11,772 nt of DNA from Betaproteobacteria bacterium (GTDB lineage Bacteria; Pseudomonadota; Gammaproteobacteria; Burkholderiales; Burkholderiaceae): contig CANIMS010000023.1 of the NCBI GenBank assembly GCA_947468785.1, positions 1 through 11,772 on the forward strand, given 5' to 3'. Shown here piece after piece: positions 7,577 through 11,772 of the stretch (positions are counted from its first letter, which is position 1; each line of letters begins with the position of its first letter). Under the pieces are notes generated by a model. It was not told where the DNA came from. It made no database searches and was given only the letters and a program-made list of their open reading frames with translations. A program made the translations under genes and the position numbers.

Positions 7577-8776
7577 ATGACCCTGTTCGCCTCCGTTCAA
7601 TTAGCCCCTAAAGACCCAATTTTTGGCCTCACAGAAGCCTATGTTGCCGACCAACGCCCCGATAAGGTAAACCTAGGTGTTGGCGTGTACTACACGGATG
7701 AAGGTAAGGTACCGCTGTTGAAGGCGGTCATTCAGGCTGAAGAAGCGCACGTTGCAAAACGCTCACCCCGCAGCTATATACCGATTGAAGGGCCAAACCC
7801 CTACAACACTTCAGTCCAAAATTTATTGTTTGGCGCTGACTCAGCACTCATTAAAGATGGCCGTGTAGTGACTGCCGAGTGTCTTGGTGGTACAGGTGCA
7901 TTACGTGTAGGCGCTGACTTTATTAAGCGACTCAACCTCAATGCCCCTTGCGCAATTAGCAACCCAACCTGGGAAAATCACCGGGGTATTTTTGAGTCTG
8001 CTGGCTTCGAAGTAGTTGAATACAACTACTTCGACGGCAAGACCCGCGGTGTTGATTTTGCTGGCATGGTGAAGTCCTTAGAGTCATTCCCAAAGAACAC
8101 TACAGTCTTGTTGCATGCTTGCTGTCATAACCCAACTGGTGCCGATATTACTGAAGCTCAGTGGCGCCAAGTAATTGAAATTTGCAAAACCAAGAGCTTA
8201 ATTCCTTTCTTAGATATGGCCTACCAAGGATTTGCGGCAGGCATTGAGCAAGATGGAATCGCAGTACGTCTTTTTGCAGATTCAGGCATGTCCTTCTTTG
8301 TTTCAAGCTCATTCTCTAAATCATTCTCACTATATGGTGAGCGAGTCGGCGCTTTGTCAATCGTGACACAAAGTAAAGATGAGTCTACTCGTGTAATGTC
8401 TCAATTAAAACGGGTTATCCGCACTAATTATTCCAACCCACCGACCCATGGTGGAGCAATTGTTGCTACAGTTTTAAATACACCCGAGCTACGCAAGCTC
8501 TGGGAAGATGAATTGTCACAGATGCGTGATCGCATTAAAGCAATGCGTCATGATTTGGTTGAAAAATTAGCGGCTGCGGGAGTCAAACAAGATTTTGCCT
8601 TCATAGAGCAGCAGCGTGGCATGTTTTCATACTCAGGTTTAACAGCTGAGCAAGTAGATCGCTTACAGAAAGAAGATGGCATTTATGCTCTTTCTACTGG
8701 ACGCATTTGTGTGGCGGCACTCAATACCAAAAATATTGATAAGGTAGCCAAAGCAATCGCCCGCGTCTTAGCGTAA
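7577..8776 (+). CDS. tyrB: Class I aspartate/aromatic amino acid aminotransferase
   Basis: PLP-dependent transaminase of the AspC/TyrB family that moves amino groups between aspartate, tyrosine or phenylalanine and 2-oxoglutarate in the cytoplasm. The 399-residue protein is full length. The PLP lysine is K248 in SSSFSKSFSLYGERVG, with R256 nearby for the phosphate. Also present are W132 in PTWENH, the HNPTG motif (184-187 for NPTG), D213 and Y216 in FLDMAYQ, and the substrate carboxylate arginine R376 in STGRICVAALN. PTWENH is closer to TyrB than to AspC (PSWPNH), hence the symbol, but specificity cannot be decided by eye. The start matches the family N-terminus (FASVQLAPKDPIFGL). No Shine-Dalgarno precedes it. 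phaZ follows after 31 bp, probably on the same transcript. Confidence 0.93.
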   Translation: MTLFASVQLAPKDPIFGLTEAYVADQRPDKVNLGVGVYYTDEGKVPLLKAVIQAEEAHVAKRSPRSYIPIEGPNPYNTSVQNLLFGADSALIKDGRVVTAECLGGTGALRVGADFIKRLNLNAPCAISNPTWENHRGIFESAGFEVVEYNYFDGKTRGVDFAGMVKSLESFPKNTTVLLHACCHNPTGADITEAQWRQVIEICKTKSLIPFLDMAYQGFAAGIEQDGIAVRLFADSGMSFFVSSSFSKSFSLYGERVGALSIVTQSKDESTRVMSQLKRVIRTNYSNPPTHGGAIVATVLNTPELRKLWEDELSQMRDRIKAMRHDLVEKLAAAGVKQDFAFIEQQRGMFSYSGLTAEQVDRLQKEDGIYALSTGRICVAALNTKNIDKVAKAIARVLA

Positions 8777-8807
8777 TAAGCGGATACACTGAATTACCGG
8801 AGGTACC

Positions 8808-10085
8808 ATGCTATATCAGTTATACGAATTTCAAAAGGCTCTGCTTCAACCTGTGAGCTCTTGGGCAAGAGCAGCATCTGAAGCATTTATTAATAGTTCA
8901 AATCCCGCCTCCTTAGTTCCCGGCTCTGAGCGTTTGGCTGCAAGCTATGAATTACTTTACCGTTTAGGAAAAAATTACAAGAAGCCTGAATTTGGGATTC
9001 GTGCCGTTCCAGCGCATGGTCGAGAAGTTGCCATTCATGAAATCACCACTCTAGCAAAACCATTTTGCAAACTAGTTCGCTTCAAACGCTACTCTGATGA
9101 TATTGAAGTCATTAAAAAATTAAAAAATGATCCGGTAGTGCTGGTAGTCGCTCCAATGTCTGGCCATCACGCTACTTTATTGCGCGATACAGTACGCACC
9201 TTATTACAAGACCACAAGGTTTATATTACCGACTGGATTGATGCTCGCATCGTTCCTGCTGAGGATGGTGATTTTGGTTTGGATGACTATGTTCACTATA
9301 TCCAAGAATTCATCCGTACGATTGGCGCAAAAGATTTACATGTCATTTCTGTATGTCAACCAACCGTTCCTACTTTAGGCGCTATTTCTTTAATGGCTTC
9401 GGCTGGTGAAGTGACACCTGCATCGATGATCATGATGGGCGGACCGATTGATGCACGCAAGTCACCAACTGCAGTCAATAACTTAGCAGATCAAAAATCC
9501 TTTGAGTGGTTTGAGAGTCACGTAATCTATAACGTGCCCCCAAACTACCCAGGAGCAGGTCGTCGTGTGTATCCCGGCTTCTTACAGCACACTGGCTTTA
9601 TCGCCATGAACCCACAAAATCATCTTCAATCTCACTGGGATTATTTTCAAAACTTAGTGCGTGGTGATGAGCAAGATGCTGAGGGTCATATTCGTTTTTA
9701 TGACGAGTACAACGCAGTCTTAGACCTGGATGCCAAGTTCTATCTCGACACTATTAAGACAGTATTCCAAGACTATGCTCTACCGAATGGCACTTGGAAG
9801 GTGGCCGATGAACTTGTTAAACCGCAGGATATTAAAAAGACAGCTCTCTTGACGATTGAAGGTGAGCTCGATGACATCTCTGGTAGTGGTCAAACTCGCT
9901 CTGCTCATGGCTTATGCACTGGCATTTCTAAAGAGAAGAAGGATCATTACGAAGTTGCTGGTGCCGGTCACTACGGTATCTTTGCGGGACGTCGTTGGCG
10001 CGATAAGGTTTATCCAAAAATTAAATCGTTTATTCGCACCCATCAATCTGGCAAAAAATCCCCTGCTCGCAGCAAAGCTGCATAA
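8808..10085 (+). CDS. phaZ: Intracellular polyhydroxybutyrate depolymerase
   Basis: Alpha/beta-hydrolase that breaks down stored amorphous poly-3-hydroxybutyrate granules inside the cell. The 425-residue product matches the PhaZ family of Ralstonia/Cupriavidus. The nucleophile is C183 in ISVCQPTVPTLG, and D355 (EGELDDISGSG) and H388 (AGAGHYGIF) complete a triad. These are the positions I recall for the C. necator PhaZ1 triad. A cysteine in place of the lipase-box serine is normal for this family, not a defect. No signal peptide is seen, as expected for an intracellular enzyme. The tail (about 413-425) is short and basic. A strong Shine-Dalgarno GGAGGT supports the ATG. The stop codon runs into an intrinsic terminator that ends the transcription unit begun by the aminotransferase. 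Confidence 0.95.
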   Translation: MLYQLYEFQKALLQPVSSWARAASEAFINSSNPASLVPGSERLAASYELLYRLGKNYKKPEFGIRAVPAHGREVAIHEITTLAKPFCKLVRFKRYSDDIEVIKKLKNDPVVLVVAPMSGHHATLLRDTVRTLLQDHKVYITDWIDARIVPAEDGDFGLDDYVHYIQEFIRTIGAKDLHVISVCQPTVPTLGAISLMASAGEVTPASMIMMGGPIDARKSPTAVNNLADQKSFEWFESHVIYNVPPNYPGAGRRVYPGFLQHTGFIAMNPQNHLQSHWDYFQNLVRGDEQDAEGHIRFYDEYNAVLDLDAKFYLDTIKTVFQDYALPNGTWKVADELVKPQDIKKTALLTIEGELDDISGSGQTRSAHGLCTGISKEKKDHYEVAGAGHYGIFAGRRWRDKVYPKIKSFIRTHQSGKKSPARSKAA

Positions 10086-10113
10086 ATAAGAGGCTCGCAG
10101 GAGCCTCTTATTT
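10084..10113 (+). terminator. Intrinsic terminator after phaZ
   Basis: A perfect 13-bp stem, AAATAAGAGGCTC paired with GAGCCTCTTATTT, closes on a 4-nt GCAG loop. The 3' arm ends in a short T-run. The first two bases of the stem are the last two of the phaZ TAA stop. The GC-rich core next to the loop, with A/T-rich flanks, is typical of a rho-independent terminator. It separates aminotransferase-phaZ from the rsxB-nth unit. Confidence 0.88.
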
Positions 10114-10140
10114 CTAGAGGAACTTCATTAAACTATCTAT

Positions 10141-10827
10141 ATGAATCCAGCGAACGAACTTGCCGATCGCTTGGAGGATGCACTTCCTCAAACCCAATGC
10201 ACTAAATGCGGTTATCCAGATTGCAGAGCTTATGCGCAAGCAATGGCAACTGGTACTGTTCTGCCAAACCGTTGCCCACCTGGTGGTGTAGAGGGGATTA
10301 TTCGCTTAAGCAAAATACTAACCCCGATTTATCCACAAGATGCCTTTGATTTGCACCCAACGATCGATCCCGATTGTGGAAAAGAGCGCCCAAGGCCTGT
10401 TGCTTTTATAGATCCACAAAAATGCATTGGCTGTACTTTATGCATTCAAGCTTGCCCAGTAGATGCGATTGTGGGTGCTTCAAAACAAATGCATGTGGTT
10501 TTAACTGAATGGTGTACAGGTTGCGATCTGTGCATCCCACCGTGTCCAGTCGACTGCATTAGTATGATTGACGTTACTGGCAGTGCAACGGGTTGGAATG
10601 CATGGACACCTGAATTAGCAGAGGCATCACGTCAACGGTATCACGATCGCGAACAGCGATTAGAGCGTGAAGAAAAGGATAATGATGCGCGCCTTGCTAA
10701 GAAGGCTGCCGATAAGTTAGCTGCAGTAAATGCAGAGCATGCACTCTCCGAGGAAGCAAAATTAGAGCAAGAACGAAAACGCGCCATCATCGCCGCCGCT
10801 ATTGCACGGGCACAAGCTAAAAAATGA
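10141..10827 (+). CDS. rsxB: RnfB/RsxB-type ferredoxin without membrane anchor
   Basis: Iron-sulfur protein of the RnfB family, whose members carry electrons in the Rnf/Rsx complex. The 228-residue product has an N-terminal 4Fe-4S domain with C20, C23, C28 and C45 (QTQCTKCGYPDCRAY). Two ferredoxin-type 4Fe-4S motifs follow: C95-C98-C101-C105 and C125-C128-C131-C135. From about 157 the C-terminus is a long charged Ala/Lys/Glu-rich helix, probably coiled coil. Unlike E. coli RsxB it lacks the N-terminal transmembrane helix. An in-frame TAA four codons before the ATG rules out a longer form. No other rnf/rsx gene is in the window. No clear Shine-Dalgarno precedes the ATG. It overlaps nth by 4 nt, recalling the E. 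coli rsxABCDGE-nth order. Confidence 0.9.
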   Translation: MNPANELADRLEDALPQTQCTKCGYPDCRAYAQAMATGTVLPNRCPPGGVEGIIRLSKILTPIYPQDAFDLHPTIDPDCGKERPRPVAFIDPQKCIGCTLCIQACPVDAIVGASKQMHVVLTEWCTGCDLCIPPCPVDCISMIDVTGSATGWNAWTPELAEASRQRYHDREQRLEREEKDNDARLAKKAADKLAAVNAEHALSEEAKLEQERKRAIIAAAIARAQAKK

Positions 10828-11483
10828 TGAATTTAGAAAAGCGGCGTGCCTTTTTTGAGCAACTGAAAGCCAATAATCCAAAACCCGAAACAGAGCTGGA
10901 ATATAGCTCTCCATTTGAGTTGTTGATTGCGGTATTACTATCTGCACAAGCCACAGATGTTTCTGTTAACAAAGGCACAAGAAAACTGTTTAAGATCGCC
11001 AATACCCCACAAGCGCTTCTAGATTTAGGCGAAGAGGGAGTGCGCCCCTATATTCAACATATTGGTTTATTTAATTCAAAAGGGAAGCATCTTCAGGAGA
11101 CATGCCGTCTTCTGATCGAAAAGCATCATGGTGAGGTACCTCAAACCCGTGAGGAACTTGAAGCTTTACCTGGAGTTGGAAGAAAAACGGCAAATGTGAT
11201 TTTAAATACTGCCTTTGGTCAGCCTACTATTGCTGTAGATACCCATATTTTTCGGGTTTCTAACCGCACGGGCTTAGCTCCAGGCAAGGATGTTGTTCAA
11301 GTGGAGCAGCAATTATTAAAACGAGTACCAAAAGAATATTTACTTGATGCCCACCACTGGTTAATACTGCATGGTAGATACACCTGTAAAGCCCGTAACC
11401 CGGATTGTGCGCAATGTATCGTTGAACCACTATGTGGCTTTAAACAAAAAACTGGGAAAGGGAAAGTACGTGGCGATATTTAA
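10824..11483 (+). CDS. nth: Endonuclease III
   Basis: DNA glycosylase/AP lyase of base excision repair acting on oxidised pyrimidines. The helix-hairpin-helix LPGVGRKTANVILNTAFG (about 115-132) contains the catalytic lysine K121, and the catalytic aspartate is D139 in IAVDTHIFRVSNR. The C-terminal 4Fe-4S cluster is held by C188, C195, C198 and C204. The gene begins ATGATGA and overlaps the rsxB stop. If the second ATG (10827) is used, every key residue takes exactly the E. coli number (K120, D138, C187/194/197/203), so that start is at least as likely. Translation is probably coupled to rsxB. Full length, nothing missing. The DUF1841 gene starts within its last codons. Confidence 0.97.
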   Translation: MMNLEKRRAFFEQLKANNPKPETELEYSSPFELLIAVLLSAQATDVSVNKGTRKLFKIANTPQALLDLGEEGVRPYIQHIGLFNSKGKHLQETCRLLIEKHHGEVPQTREELEALPGVGRKTANVILNTAFGQPTIAVDTHIFRVSNRTGLAPGKDVVQVEQQLLKRVPKEYLLDAHHWLILHGRYTCKARNPDCAQCIVEPLCGFKQKTGKGKVRGDI

Positions 11484-11772
11484 TCCAACTCGTGAAGAGG
11501 TGCGCCGTTTTTTCTGTGATACGTGGAAGAAGAAGGTTAATAATCAGATTCTTGATTCAATGGAAAATATTGCGGGCAATTGGATGCAAGAACATCCTGA
11601 GTACCATCAGCTACTAACAGATCCAGAAGGCGCCTTAGAGCAAGATTACACGCCCGAGCGTGGTGAAACAAATCCATTCTTACACCTTTCAATGCACCTC
11701 TCTATTAGCGAGCAGATCTCTATTGATCAACCACCTGGCATCCGTGAAGTCGCAGAAAAACTGGCAAAGAAA
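11470..11772 (+). CDS. DUF1841 family protein, C-terminus beyond the window
   Basis: An open frame of 101 codons continues past the window end. It starts GTG GCG ATA TTT AAT, giving MAIFNPTREEVRRFFCDTWK. It resembles, from memory, the small (about 140-residue) DUF1841 proteins of betaproteobacteria, which begin FNPxRxxVRxFFxDTW and contain HPEYHxLL and NPFLHLSMHLSISEQ. Here those stretches are at residues 42-49 and 68-82. The function of the family is not known. The GTG overlaps nth by 14 nt and is preceded by an AGGGAAAG purine run that could serve as Shine-Dalgarno. No ATG lies near the conserved start. The overlap suggests cotranscription with rsxB and nth. The His-rich LHLSMHL segment could bind metal, but this is only a guess. 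Confidence 0.8.
   Translation, partial: MAIFNPTREEVRRFFCDTWKKKVNNQILDSMENIAGNWMQEHPEYHQLLTDPEGALEQDYTPERGETNPFLHLSMHLSISEQISIDQPPGIREVAEKLAKK

Noticed and set aside
9354..9356. Loss of the active-site serine in the phaZ lipase box
   Set aside because: Cysteine at residue 183 is the normal nucleophile of intracellular PhaZ enzymes, and the Asp and His partners are intact.
1..11772. Mobile elements, CRISPR arrays, tRNA or rRNA genes, or a novel defence-type cluster
   Set aside because: No transposase, integrase, spaced repeat array, cloverleaf or unfamiliar gene cassette was seen. The genes are conserved housekeeping families in plausible operons.

Overview
The window reads as ordinary chromosomal DNA from a betaproteobacterium of the Burkholderiaceae, most likely Polynucleobacter or a close relative. 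I infer this from the protein sequences (an intracellular PhaZ with a catalytic cysteine, a short soluble RnfB/RsxB joined to nth, a DUF1841 gene), from the moderate to low GC content, and from the fully ordered iscRSUA-hscBA-fdx cluster. No database search was possible. I see no mobile element, CRISPR array, rRNA or tRNA, and no evidence of an undescribed multi-gene system. What is worth a second look is mostly regulatory DNA and gene overlaps.

Left part (1 to about 5235, minus strand): the iron-sulfur cluster assembly operon, transcribed right to left as iscR, iscS, iscU, iscA, hscB, hscA, fdx. Fdx is cut by the window edge after 29 codons. Catalytic and cluster-binding residues are intact throughout, and several fall at exactly the E. 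coli positions. Upstream of iscR lie two tandem 25-bp matches to the type-1 IscR operator, spaced 30 bp apart, so the operon looks autoregulated by [2Fe-2S]-IscR.

Middle (5260 to 7576): uvrB on the minus strand, ending just upstream of the isc promoter. It is divergent from an aminotransferase gene across a 160-bp spacer. That spacer holds a hairpin directly before the uvrB start, a TTTGTACAAA palindrome, and a pair of TTGA-N8-TCAA palindromes 41 bp apart next to the aminotransferase promoter.

Right part (7577 to 11772, plus strand): a class I aspartate/aromatic aminotransferase and phaZ (intracellular PHB depolymerase) form one unit closed by a strong intrinsic terminator. It is followed by a tightly overlapping unit of rsxB-like ferredoxin, nth (endonuclease III) and a DUF1841 gene cut by the window end. 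RsxB, Nth, IscR and Fdx are all iron-sulfur proteins, so much of the window is the Isc machinery together with potential clients. UvrB and Nth add two DNA-repair functions.
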